This document shows, one piece after another, positions 9,399 to 16,283 of a DNA stretch of 16,330 bases. Location: assembly GCA_036566745.1 (NCBI GenBank), contig DATCVR010000300.1:1-16330 (forward strand), in the 5' to 3' direction. The notes under the pieces are model-generated. The model saw only the letters and a program-made list of their open reading frames with translations. It searched no databases and had not been told where the DNA came from. Positions within the stretch are counted from its first letter, which is position 1. Each line of letters opens with the position of its first letter. The position numbers were made by a program, and so were the translations under genes. The DNA is from DATCVR01 sp036566745 (GTDB taxonomy: Bacteria > Actinomycetota > Actinomycetes > Jiangellales > Jiangellaceae).

Positions 9399-10634
9399 GT
9401 GCTCCACGTGCTGCGTCGTGCCCTGGCCATCGCCGCGGCGCAGTGGCCGGCGCTGCTGACCTGGTTCCTGCTGGGGTGGGGCCTGCGGTTCGTCGCGATC
9501 CGAGCGGCCGCGACGGTGGGCGCGCACGAGCCCATCCTCGGGATGCTCGTGCTGCCCCTGGCGGTGCTGGCGCGGCTGGCGTCGTACGTCGCGATGTTCC
9601 TGGCCGTCCGGGACTCGCTGCCGGCGTACTCCCGGGTTCGAGCCGAAGGCGGAGTGCACGCCGACGGACGGGCTCCGGGGGAGGAGCGCGGCATCGTCGA
9701 CGTCGCGGGCACGGTGATCCTGCCGTTCTTCACCTTCTACGCCGCCTGGCACCTCCTGCGCGACGACGTCGTGGCCTACTCGTTCCTGACCCTCGGCCGG
9801 ATCGACTGGCTCGCGCCTGGAGAGCATCCCGGTCCGTTCGAGCTCGGCGGCGGCCCGGCGTTCCTGGCGGCGATCGGGGTCGCGTACGGCGGCCGGCTGG
9901 CGTTGAAGCACTTCCGCGGCTCGCTGCCCACGTGGTGCGGGGCTGTCGGGGCCTATCTCGAAGCGGTGTGGGTGTTCCTCGCGGTGTCCTCGATCGCCGA
10001 CCTGATCCCGAGCATCCCGCAGTGGCTGGAGACCCGCCGCGTGATCGTGGCCGCTCGCGCCTGGCGCGACCAGGTGCTGGACCAGGTCGAGCCGTTGGGC
10101 GTGCTGTGGCATGCGCTCGAGGGGCCGATCGGATGGCTGACCAGCGATTTCGTCCACCTCCTCATGGTCCCGGCAGGATGGCTGACGATCGCGGGCGTGG
10201 TGTACGGACGGGCGCTGGCCGACCCGCCGCAGGTGCAGCACCGGCTCTACGTGGCGGCTGAACAACGCTGGCGACGACTGCCCGGCGTCGTACGACATCG
10301 CGTCGCCGAGGTCGGCGAGGACTTCCGCTCGCGCTGGCGGCCGATCGCGAACTCCGTCCGGCTGATCATGCGTGCCGGCGCCGTGCCGATGGCGATCTTC
10401 GTGCTCGCCTACACCGTGGTCGACCTCGCCGGTGACTGGCTGTTCATGGCGATCAGCGCCGCCCTCGGGCCGCATCCGCTCCCGTGGTGGCTGGCCGTGG
10501 AGGAGCCGATCGGGTTCGCGGTCGACCTCCTGCTCGAACCGCTGCTGATCTGCCTGGTCGCCGCGGCGTACGACTTCTGTATCGAGCGGGTGGGTCACCG
10601 GGCGCTACGGCTGGAGAGTGACGTACTCCGGTAG
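9399..10634 (+). CDS. Polytopic membrane protein of unknown function
   Basis: A 411-residue protein that I do not recognise. It has about eight hydrophobic segments, roughly at residues 15-35, 48-70, 105-120, 153-170, 185-200, 248-270, 335-360 and 378-400. The segments are rich in Trp and Pro. Between the sixth and seventh lies a basic cytoplasmic stretch with EQRWRRLPGVVRHRVAEVG (about 288-306). No catalytic motif, ATP-binding loop or transporter signature is evident. The open frame continues 5' to 9285, but GTG at 9399 is preferred because TACGCT sits 7 nt before it and the extra 38 residues look non-coding. Its 3' end overlaps the opposing gene at 10605 by 30 nt. Existence as a real gene is well supported by its length and hydrophobic pattern; the role is unknown. 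Confidence 0.8.
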   Translation: MLHVLRRALAIAAAQWPALLTWFLLGWGLRFVAIRAAATVGAHEPILGMLVLPLAVLARLASYVAMFLAVRDSLPAYSRVRAEGGVHADGRAPGEERGIVDVAGTVILPFFTFYAAWHLLRDDVVAYSFLTLGRIDWLAPGEHPGPFELGGGPAFLAAIGVAYGGRLALKHFRGSLPTWCGAVGAYLEAVWVFLAVSSIADLIPSIPQWLETRRVIVAARAWRDQVLDQVEPLGVLWHALEGPIGWLTSDFVHLLMVPAGWLTIAGVVYGRALADPPQVQHRLYVAAEQRWRRLPGVVRHRVAEVGEDFRSRWRPIANSVRLIMRAGAVPMAIFVLAYTVVDLAGDWLFMAISAALGPHPLPWWLAVEEPIGFAVDLLLEPLLICLVAAAYDFCIERVGHRALRLESDVLR

Positions 10635-11141
10635 CCGGTCGGCCAGGGCGACCTGGACCTGTCCGTGCTCCAGCAACTGTGGAACGGCGTCCGCCGGGAC
10701 GAGGAACGCGACCTGGACCTTGCGGGGCTCGCCGCCGTCGGTGTCGCCACATCCCACACCGAAGCCGTCGTCGGTGTCCCACGTCACGTCACCGTAGTCC
10801 GGCGCCCCCCAGAACCGCGACCCGTCGGTGAGCCGTACCGCGCACCCCTGGATGCGGCCCAGCGCCTCGGTCGAGCCGTCGAGCTGGAACGAGGCCACGA
10901 CCAGCGCCGATGCGGACGGAAGCTGGTCGCCGAGCTGCGCAGACTCGTCGCTCAGCGCGAGCAGGCTCCACCGCACGCCGGCGAAGTCCGCGGCATCCGC
11001 ACCGGACGCCGAGTACGGCACCCGCCACTCGGTGTCCCGGTAGGCGCGCCACCCGTCGGAGAACGAGACGGCGGTCACGAGCGGGAGCAACACCGCGCAG
11101 GCGATGAGCCAGCGCGCGTTGCGGCGCGTCCAGCTCGTCAT
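10605..11141 (-). CDS. Membrane-anchored extracytoplasmic protein, third gene of a three-gene operon
   Basis: A 178-residue protein of unknown function. One N-terminal membrane anchor (about 8-27, after a basic start MTSWTRRNAR) is followed by an extracytoplasmic beta-rich domain. Two of its cysteines, in IQGCAVRLTDG and GFGVGCGDTDG, could form a disulphide. Near the end, PRKVQVAFLVP matches the P-x-[RK]-x3-[VA]-[WF]-x-V-P pattern seen in both upstream operon partners, so it is probably a diverged paralogue. The ATG overlaps the previous stop as ATGA, showing translational coupling. The 3' end overlaps the opposing membrane-protein gene by 30 nt. No lipobox or sortase signal is present. Confidence 0.78.
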   Translation of the reverse strand: MTSWTRRNARWLIACAVLLPLVTAVSFSDGWRAYRDTEWRVPYSASGADAADFAGVRWSLLALSDESAQLGDQLPSASALVVASFQLDGSTEALGRIQGCAVRLTDGSRFWGAPDYGDVTWDTDDGFGVGCGDTDGGEPRKVQVAFLVPADAVPQLLEHGQVQVALADRLPEYVTLQP

Positions 11142-11731
11142 GGTGCGGCTGCGAACACTGGCTCGGTGAGCTCGACGAGGTCGGTCACGGGCGCTTCGGC
11201 GAGGTCGATCGTGATGGCCAGCGTCGAGTCGAGCCGCGGATCACTGGAGCGGGCCAGAGCCAACACCGCGGTGCCGTCGACGGCGCCCTCGGGTACCTCG
11301 AAGACCAGCAGCCCGCGCCGCGGTAGGCCGGGTTGGATGATGACGCCGGTGAGGTCACGTCCGCGGACCCGGCGGGTGGCGTACGTGCGCTCGCCGAGTT
11401 CGAGGTCGGCGGTCCCGATCCCGCTCGGCTCGACGTCCGTGGCGACAGTGAGGTCGATCACGATCCAGTGGCCGCGGGTGGCGAGCGGCTCGCCGGCATC
11501 GCCTCGGCGGAGATCTCGGGCGACCGTCGCCTCGTGGACGGTGGCCCGCAGGTCACGGCCCTGAACGGCTGTTCCGAGGCGGCCCTCCACCCGGAACGAG
11601 TGCTGGGAGGTCAGACCGTCGGGATGGCTCTCGGTGATCAGCGCGGCGAGCGCCAGAATGCCGACCGCGACCACCAGCGAGGTCGCGCGTGCCACCCGGC
11701 CTGGCGGTCGGCGATGGGCTCCGCCCGTCAC
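11138..11731 (-). CDS. Membrane-anchored DUF4352-like protein, second gene of the operon
   Basis: A 197-residue protein with a basic N-terminus, one membrane helix (about 16-35: ATSLVVAVGILALAALI) and an extracytoplasmic immunoglobulin-like beta domain. The phrase GHWIVIDLTVATDV (about 87-100) resembles the 'W-V-V-V-D-L-T-V' strand of DUF4352/TRF2-like folds. PRRGLLVFEVP (about 136-146) is the motif shared with its operon neighbours. A DUF4352-like fold is an inference by eye. GTG at 11731 overlaps the upstream stop (GTGA) and its own stop overlaps the next start (ATGA). The function is unknown; such domains often sit beside transporters or signalling proteins at the cell surface. Confidence 0.78.
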   Translation of the reverse strand: MTGGAHRRPPGRVARATSLVVAVGILALAALITESHPDGLTSQHSFRVEGRLGTAVQGRDLRATVHEATVARDLRRGDAGEPLATRGHWIVIDLTVATDVEPSGIGTADLELGERTYATRRVRGRDLTGVIIQPGLPRRGLLVFEVPEGAVDGTAVLALARSSDPRLDSTLAITIDLAEAPVTDLVELTEPVFAAAP

Positions 11732-12324
11732 GTCGCGCCCTCGACGAGCGGCACCACCACACGCACGGCCGGGTGCGGATCGAGCCAGGTGGGACCGGCG
11801 AACATCACGGGGTCCGTGACGAGCGTCTTGTCGCGAACGAGTACGTCGACCTCGGGAGGCTCGCCCTCGGCCGGCACGGCCCAGACGAAGACCACTCGCT
11901 CGGGCACCCCCGGTTGTAGCTCCACCGCCAAGCCAGGGTCGCTGATCAAAGCCGTCGAAGGCTTCGCGTCTACCGGGGCGAACCCGGAGGAGTCGTGGAG
12001 CACGAGTGCGTCGGAGATCGCGCCGGCCGGCACGGTGTCGAGGTTCTCGATCTCCGTGGTGACCGCGAGCAGCCGGTGCCCTGGTGGCGGGTCGGGGAGC
12101 GGTCGCAGGTCGTCGAAGAGCAGCGCGCGCTCGACGGTGACTGCGAGCTGGGCGCCCTCGTGCCGCTCACCCGGATCGAGCTGCGGAAGTGCGGGCTGGG
12201 GCGCCTCGTCCAGGCCACCGAACAGCGCGGAGATCCCGAGCACCGCGACGCCTGCCACCTGGCCCATCCGGACCAGCGACACGTCCTGCACTCGCCGCGC
12301 AGTGCGGGCGATCGGCTTCTCCAC
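11728..12324 (-). CDS. Membrane-anchored DUF4352-like protein, first gene of the operon
   Basis: A 198-residue protein of unknown function. A basic N-terminus (MEKPIARTARR) precedes one membrane helix (about 20-37: MGQVAGVAVLGISALFGG) and an extracytoplasmic domain. HRLLAVTTEIENLDTVPAG (about 83-101) reads like the core strand of a DUF4352-type beta sandwich, and PERVVFVWAVP (about 147-157) is the motif shared with the two downstream genes. GTG at 12324 is chosen because TAGTAT lies 8 nt upstream on this strand and nothing resembling a Shine-Dalgarno sequence is present. The open frame runs far upstream, but that part is the shadow of the opposing gene. It leads a tightly overlapping three-gene operon. 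Confidence 0.8.
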   Translation of the reverse strand: MEKPIARTARRVQDVSLVRMGQVAGVAVLGISALFGGLDEAPQPALPQLDPGERHEGAQLAVTVERALLFDDLRPLPDPPPGHRLLAVTTEIENLDTVPAGAISDALVLHDSSGFAPVDAKPSTALISDPGLAVELQPGVPERVVFVWAVPAEGEPPEVDVLVRDKTLVTDPVMFAGPTWLDPHPAVRVVVPLVEGAT

Positions 12325-12332
12325 GGCTGAGG

Positions 12333-12338
12333 ATACTA
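12333..12338 (-). promoter_or_regulatory. -10 box (TAGTAT) of the three-gene membrane-anchored operon
   Basis: On the minus strand TAGTAT ends 8 nt before the GTG at 12324. Its expected -35 region (about 12356-12361) falls between the -35 and -10 regions of the divergent plus-strand promoter, so the two polymerase sites overlap. No clear -35 consensus is seen. Confidence 0.5.
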
Positions 12339-12368
12339 ACGCGTGTGGGCTCGGAAACGGCCCTCGTC

Positions 12369-12374
12369 TAGGCT
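12369..12374 (+). promoter_or_regulatory. -10 box (TAGGCT) of the divergent small membrane protein gene
   Basis: TAGGCT ends 8 nt before the GTG at 12383, the leaderless spacing, and no ribosome binding site precedes the start. The same hexamer is used before tldD at 16040-16045. Confidence 0.5.
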
Positions 12375-12382
12375 GTCCGGTC

Positions 12383-13063
12383 GTGACGACCGAAGGATCC
12401 GGACCCGACGGCAAGCTCGCCACCGACTCTGCTGGACCCGCGACCGACTCTGCGGGATCCGCGGCTGACGCCGCCGGACTCGCCGCCGCGGCCGAGGCCA
12501 CCCGCGTGCAGCTCTCCCACGATCTCGCCGCCGTGCTGGCGACGGCCGCCCGGACGGTTCGGGTGCCGGCTCTGGTCGTGGCGCTCGTCCCGGTGGCTCC
12601 GGCGCTGTTCCTGCTGGCTCTCGCGATCGTCGTCGAGAACGAGTTCAGGTACGTGGCGGGCGCGGTCGGCGCTCTCGGCCTGCTCGCGTCGAGCTGGTTG
12701 CTGTGGCGCCGCGGGCAGCTGCTCGCCGCGGTCGACCCGCGCGACGAGCTGGCCGCTGACATCGTGTACGCGCTCGACGTCGCCGACGCCTGGGCCGAGG
12801 GTGAGGAGACGTGGGAGCGGATCAAGGAGATCGGCGACGCCGGGTGGGGGCCGGTGCGGGTGCTGCGCGCGCTCTGGACCGGGTTCCAGTTCAGCCAAGA
12901 CCTCATGGAGCGGGTCACCGAGCGTCCCCGGCTCGCGCCGTTCATGCCTCCGCGGCTGTACGGACTCGCCTGGCTCGGCGCATCGTGCCTGGCCAGTACC
13001 GCAGCGTCGCTGCTGGTGATCGTCTCGGCGATCGGCCTGCAGGTGGCCGGCGCGCTGAGCTGA
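12383..13063 (+). CDS. Small membrane protein of unknown function
   Basis: A 226-residue protein that I do not recognise. The first 40 residues are low-complexity Ala/Ser/Gly/Asp with an internal repeat (ATDSAGPATDSAGSAADAAG). Two closely spaced membrane helices follow (about 62-83 and 88-108). A soluble helical section has DPRDELAADIVYALDVADAW and EGEETWERIKEIGDAG, and a C-terminal membrane helix ends the chain (about 197-222). The paired early helices, central cytoplasmic part and last helix give a simple three-helix topology. GTG at 12383 is set by the TAGGCT box 8 nt upstream. It is transcribed divergently from the three-gene operon across 58 bp, so shared regulation is plausible. Confidence 0.75.
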   Translation: MTTEGSGPDGKLATDSAGPATDSAGSAADAAGLAAAAEATRVQLSHDLAAVLATAARTVRVPALVVALVPVAPALFLLALAIVVENEFRYVAGAVGALGLLASSWLLWRRGQLLAAVDPRDELAADIVYALDVADAWAEGEETWERIKEIGDAGWGPVRVLRALWTGFQFSQDLMERVTERPRLAPFMPPRLYGLAWLGASCLASTAASLLVIVSAIGLQVAGALS

Positions 13064-13108
13064 ACCGTCACCGCGGCGCCGGGGCGGCCCTGGCCGGTCG
13101 CCGAGCGG

Positions 13109-14509
13109 CTACGAGGCCTGGCTGACCGAGCTCATGTTGAAGTCGGGTACCCGCAGGGCCGGCATGGCCGTGCGCGGGAAGTAGTCGCCCCATTCGCGGC
13201 TGAACGTCGGCACCGTGGCTCCCGCGGCGGTGAACCGGTCGAGCAGGCTCACCGGGCTGTCGTTGAACCGGAAGTTGTTCACCGCTCCCGTGACCTCGCC
13301 GTTCTCGATGCGGTAGACGCCGTCGCGGGTCAATCCGGTGAGCAGCAGGGTCTGCGGGTCGACCTGGCGGATGTACCAGAGGCAGGTGAGCAGCAGGCCG
13401 TCGTCGAGGTCGCGCACGAGATCGTCGACGCCGCCCTCGGCTCCGGCGACGGTCATCCCGAGGTTGTCGATGTCGGGCGTGACCGGAAGCCCGGTCAGCT
13501 CGGCGGAGTGGCGGGTCTGGATCAGCGCCGCCAGCTCGCCGTCGCGGATCCACTCGGTGGGCCGGACCGGCAGGCCGTTGTCGAACACGCTGCTCTCGGA
13601 CGACGACGCGCGGGCGACGACCGCTGGCGAACACTCCAGCCCCGGAGCGGCCGGGTCCGACCACAGTGAGACCGGCTGGCCGGAGAGACGCTCGCCCACC
13701 CGGGTGCCGTCGCCCGGCCGGGAGTAGACCGTGCGGCCCTCGTGGGCGTCGCGGGCGCCCATGGTCCAGTACGCCTCGATCATCAGGTCGGCGACCGCGG
13801 CGGGCGGGAGCACGGTGTCGTAGCGGCCGGCCGGGAGGTCGATGCTGCGCTCGGCCCACGCGAGCCGGCGGACCAGCTCGGCGTCGAGGAGGTCGACGTC
13901 GACGTCGGCGAGGTCGCGCGAGGCCTGGCCGACCCACGCGGAGCGGGTGAGGTCGTGCGACTTGCCGGTGACGCCGATGTGGCCGGTGGGCTGCTCGTGG
14001 CGGAACCGCAGGCCGGTGGAGGTGCCGACGTAGGTGGTGCGCACGCCGTGCTCGACGAATCCGTAGAGGAGCCGCTTGGACGCGCTCGCCCGCCCGAACG
14101 CCTCGCCCAGGGCGGGTGCGATCCGGCCGAAGACCTGCACCGACGTCTCACCCGGAGCGTCGGCCCAGTCGGCCGCCGCGGCACCCTCGATCAGGGGCTG
14201 GGCGTCCTCGGCGTCGCCGTTGTCGCGGGCGGCCTGCTCAGCGGCGCGGACGAGGGGTTCGAGGGTCTCGGGGGTGACCGCGCTGCGGGCGATGACGCCG
14301 GAAGCAGTGCCGGTGCCGGTGCCGATGGTGGCGATCACGGTGACCGAGCGAGCCCGCATCAGGCCGTTGGTGGTGAGGGCGTTGTTGGCCCAGCGCAGAT
14401 TGGCCGTCGAGCTCTCGTCGACGACGACCACCGTGCCGTCGGCTTCGGAGAGCTCGAGGCAGCGCTCGACGATGTGCTGGGGCGTCAGCTGGGATGGCGT
14501 GGTGTTCAC
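13109..14509 (-). CDS. tldE: TldE/PmbA-type subunit of the TldD/TldE metalloprotease
   Basis: A 466-residue member of the TldD/PmbA family. It lacks the HExxxH motif, so it is the non-catalytic partner that completes the TldD/TldE heterodimer. In E. coli this protease trims microcin B17 and degrades unfolded CcdA. Typical strings are MRARSVTVIATIGTGTG (about 50-66), PAGRYDTVLPPAAVADLMIE (about 209-228), a central VFDNGLPVRPTEWIRDGELA, a late DDLVRDLDDGLLLTCLWYIR and GEVTGAVNNFRFNDSPVSLL. GTG at 14509 overlaps the tldD stop by GTGA, so the subunits are coupled and probably made in equal amounts. The actinobacterial substrate is not known. It has no signal peptide. Confidence 0.93.
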   Translation of the reverse strand: MNTTPSQLTPQHIVERCLELSEADGTVVVVDESSTANLRWANNALTTNGLMRARSVTVIATIGTGTGTASGVIARSAVTPETLEPLVRAAEQAARDNGDAEDAQPLIEGAAAADWADAPGETSVQVFGRIAPALGEAFGRASASKRLLYGFVEHGVRTTYVGTSTGLRFRHEQPTGHIGVTGKSHDLTRSAWVGQASRDLADVDVDLLDAELVRRLAWAERSIDLPAGRYDTVLPPAAVADLMIEAYWTMGARDAHEGRTVYSRPGDGTRVGERLSGQPVSLWSDPAAPGLECSPAVVARASSSESSVFDNGLPVRPTEWIRDGELAALIQTRHSAELTGLPVTPDIDNLGMTVAGAEGGVDDLVRDLDDGLLLTCLWYIRQVDPQTLLLTGLTRDGVYRIENGEVTGAVNNFRFNDSPVSLLDRFTAAGATVPTFSREWGDYFPRTAMPALRVPDFNMSSVSQAS

Positions 14510-16032
14510 TGTCCGCCTTCGTGTGCCGTGTTGAGGATGCGGGTGTCGCGGAAGAGCGCCGAGGGGCAGCCGTGGGAGACCGGCGCGATCTGGCCTGGCT
14601 GGGCCTTGCCGCAGTTGAACGCTCCGCCGAGCACGTAGGTCTGGGGGCCGCCGACGGCTTCCATCGAGCCCCAGAAGTCGGTGGTGGTGGCCTGGTAGGC
14701 GAAGTCGCGCACCTGGCCGTCGAGCTCGCCGTTGTGGATGCGGAACGCCCGCTGGCCGGTGAACTGGAAGTTGTAGCGCTGCATGTCGATGGACCACGAC
14801 TTGTTGCCCACGATGTACAGGCCGTCGTCGATCCGGGACACGAGGTCGTCGGTGGACGGCCCGCCCTCGGCCGGCTGGAGCGAGACGTTGGCCATCCGCT
14901 GCACCGGCACATGGCCGGGGGAGTCGGCGAAGGCGCAACCGTTCGAGCGGCTGGTGCCCAGGGCCTCGGAGTTGGCCCGCGCCATGGCACGGTCGAGCTG
15001 GTAGCCGACCAGCGTGCCGTCGCGCACGATGTCCCAGGCCTGGGACTGGACGCCTTCGTCGTCATAACCGATGGTCGACAACCCGTGGGGCGTGGTGCGG
15101 TCGCCGGTGACGTGCATGACCGGCGAGCCGTAGCGCAACGTGCCGAGCTGGTCGAGGGTGGCGAACGACGTGCCGGCGTAGTTGGCCTCGTAGCCCAGCG
15201 CGCGGTCGAGCTCGGTGGCGTGCCCGATGGACTCGTGGATGGTGAGCCAGAGGTTGGAGGGGTCGATGACGACGTCGTAGCGGCCGGGTTCGACGCTGGG
15301 TGCCGCGAGCTTCTCGGCCAGCAGGGGCCCGAGCTCGTCGAGCGCGGCGGTCCAGTCGACCACGCCGTCGGCGCCGGTGACGTACTCCCAGCCGCGTCCG
15401 GCCGGCGCCGCGAGGGTCTCCATGGTGTCGAAGCGGCCGGCCTCGGCGTCGACCGCCAGCGCCTCGAACGAGGGGAAGAGCCGGACCCGCTGCTGGGTGG
15501 TGACCGTGCCCGCCGTGTCGGCGTAGAACTTGCCCTCGAGCACCTGGCTCAGCGAGGCGGTGACGTGGTCGACGCCGCCCTGGCCGAGGACCCGGCGCGA
15601 GTACTCGGCGAGCAGCTCGATCTTCTCGGCGTCGGGAACGGTGAACGGGTCGATGTCGTAGGCCGAGACCCAGGTGACGTCGGGGTGGACCGGCTCGTCG
15701 GCCAGCTCGACCTTGACCGGGCTCAGCTCGCTGGCCACCTTGGCCAGCTCGACGGCCTGTTCGGCAGTGCGGACGGCCTCGTCCGTGGTGAGGTCGACCG
15801 CCGCCGCGAAGCCCCAGGTGCCGCGGTAGAGGACCCGCACCGCGAATCCGACGTCCTCGCCGTCGTGGCTGCCCTCGAGCCGGGCGTCGCGCAACGAAAG
15901 ACCCTGGGACCTGATGCGTTCGAGCCGGAAGTCGGCATGGTCGGCGCCGAGGTCGCGAGCGCGCTGGAGAGCGGCATCGGCGAGCGAGCGCATCGGCAGG
16001 GCCATGAACGCTGGATCGATCTCGTGTACCAC
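14506..16032 (-). CDS. tldD: TldD metalloprotease catalytic subunit
   Basis: A 508-residue zinc-dependent peptidase subunit. The catalytic HESIGH is at H266-E267-x3-H271, in IHESIGHATELDRALGYEAN. The C-terminal metal-ligand region FNCGKAQPGQIAPVSHGC has C474, the usual third ligand. GFAVRVLYRGTWGFAA is the conserved early strand pair. The protein pairs with the TldE subunit encoded directly downstream to thread and cleave unfolded peptides in a closed chamber. GTG at 16032 is chosen because TAGGCT lies 7 nt upstream and the sequence then reads MVHEIDPAFMALP, like relatives. The open frame extends to 16236 only as a shadow of ybdD. It follows the ybdD stop by 32 nt and may also be read from the upstream operon. 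Confidence 0.95.
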   Translation of the reverse strand: MVHEIDPAFMALPMRSLADAALQRARDLGADHADFRLERIRSQGLSLRDARLEGSHDGEDVGFAVRVLYRGTWGFAAAVDLTTDEAVRTAEQAVELAKVASELSPVKVELADEPVHPDVTWVSAYDIDPFTVPDAEKIELLAEYSRRVLGQGGVDHVTASLSQVLEGKFYADTAGTVTTQQRVRLFPSFEALAVDAEAGRFDTMETLAAPAGRGWEYVTGADGVVDWTAALDELGPLLAEKLAAPSVEPGRYDVVIDPSNLWLTIHESIGHATELDRALGYEANYAGTSFATLDQLGTLRYGSPVMHVTGDRTTPHGLSTIGYDDEGVQSQAWDIVRDGTLVGYQLDRAMARANSEALGTSRSNGCAFADSPGHVPVQRMANVSLQPAEGGPSTDDLVSRIDDGLYIVGNKSWSIDMQRYNFQFTGQRAFRIHNGELDGQVRDFAYQATTTDFWGSMEAVGGPQTYVLGGAFNCGKAQPGQIAPVSHGCPSALFRDTRILNTAHEGGQ

Positions 16033-16039
16033 CTGGGCG

Positions 16040-16045
16040 AGCCTA
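16040..16045 (-). promoter_or_regulatory. -10 box (TAGGCT) of tldD, leaderless
   Basis: On the minus strand TAGGCT lies in the ybdD-tldD gap and ends 7 nt before the GTG at 16032. The nearest purine run (GGAGG) is about 20 nt from the start, too far to serve as a ribosome binding site. The -35 would fall within the ybdD 3' end and is not recognisable. Confidence 0.5.
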
Positions 16046-16064
16046 GCCGAGCCTCCGGCGACGA

Positions 16065-16283
16065 TCAGCAGCACCTTCCTTGCGGGTTTCGCTCCTGCCA
16101 GTCGGTGCGGCGACGCCAGTAGTCGCGCTCGGTCAGCGGGGCGGAGCCGCAGCCGGTCCGCCGGTGATGGTCGAGGTACTGCTGGTACGCGTTCTCGCCC
16201 AGGACGCCGCGGACGTACCACGAGGTCCCGCGCCACCAGGTGCGCAGCCGAGCCGAGACCGCGCCGGGTGCGGCGGGGCTCAC
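16065..16283 (-). CDS. ybdD: YbdD/YjiX family (DUF466) small protein, CstA partner
   Basis: A 72-residue cytoplasmic protein of the YbdD/YjiX family. The match covers the whole chain: WWRGTSWYVRGVLGENAYQQ (16-35), YLDHHRRTGCGSAPLTERDY (36-55), RRRTDWQERNPQ, and the family's hallmark Cys-Cys end. Family members lie beside CstA-type transporters and are needed for their pyruvate or peptide uptake function in E. coli. GTG at 16283 overlaps the stop of the preceding gene as GTGA, which fixes the start; a longer in-frame start at 16328 would run into that gene. No membrane helix is present. Confidence 0.9.
   Translation of the reverse strand: MSPAAPGAVSARLRTWWRGTSWYVRGVLGENAYQQYLDHHRRTGCGSAPLTERDYWRRRTDWQERNPQGRCC

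Noticed and set aside
9261..10598. Long minus-strand N-terminal extension of the second DedA protein
   Set aside because: The added 446 residues are charged, low-complexity shadow sequence over the membrane-protein gene; ATG at 9260 gives the normal DedA length.
13081..13102. GC-rich possible terminator between the small membrane protein gene and tldE
   Set aside because: The best pairing leaves a loop of only two to four bases, and no stable stem with a sensible loop could be drawn.
14510..14938. N-terminal extension of TldE into the tldD gene
   Set aside because: It would overlap tldD by over 400 nt; the GTG at 14509 with GTGA overlap yields the normal family length.
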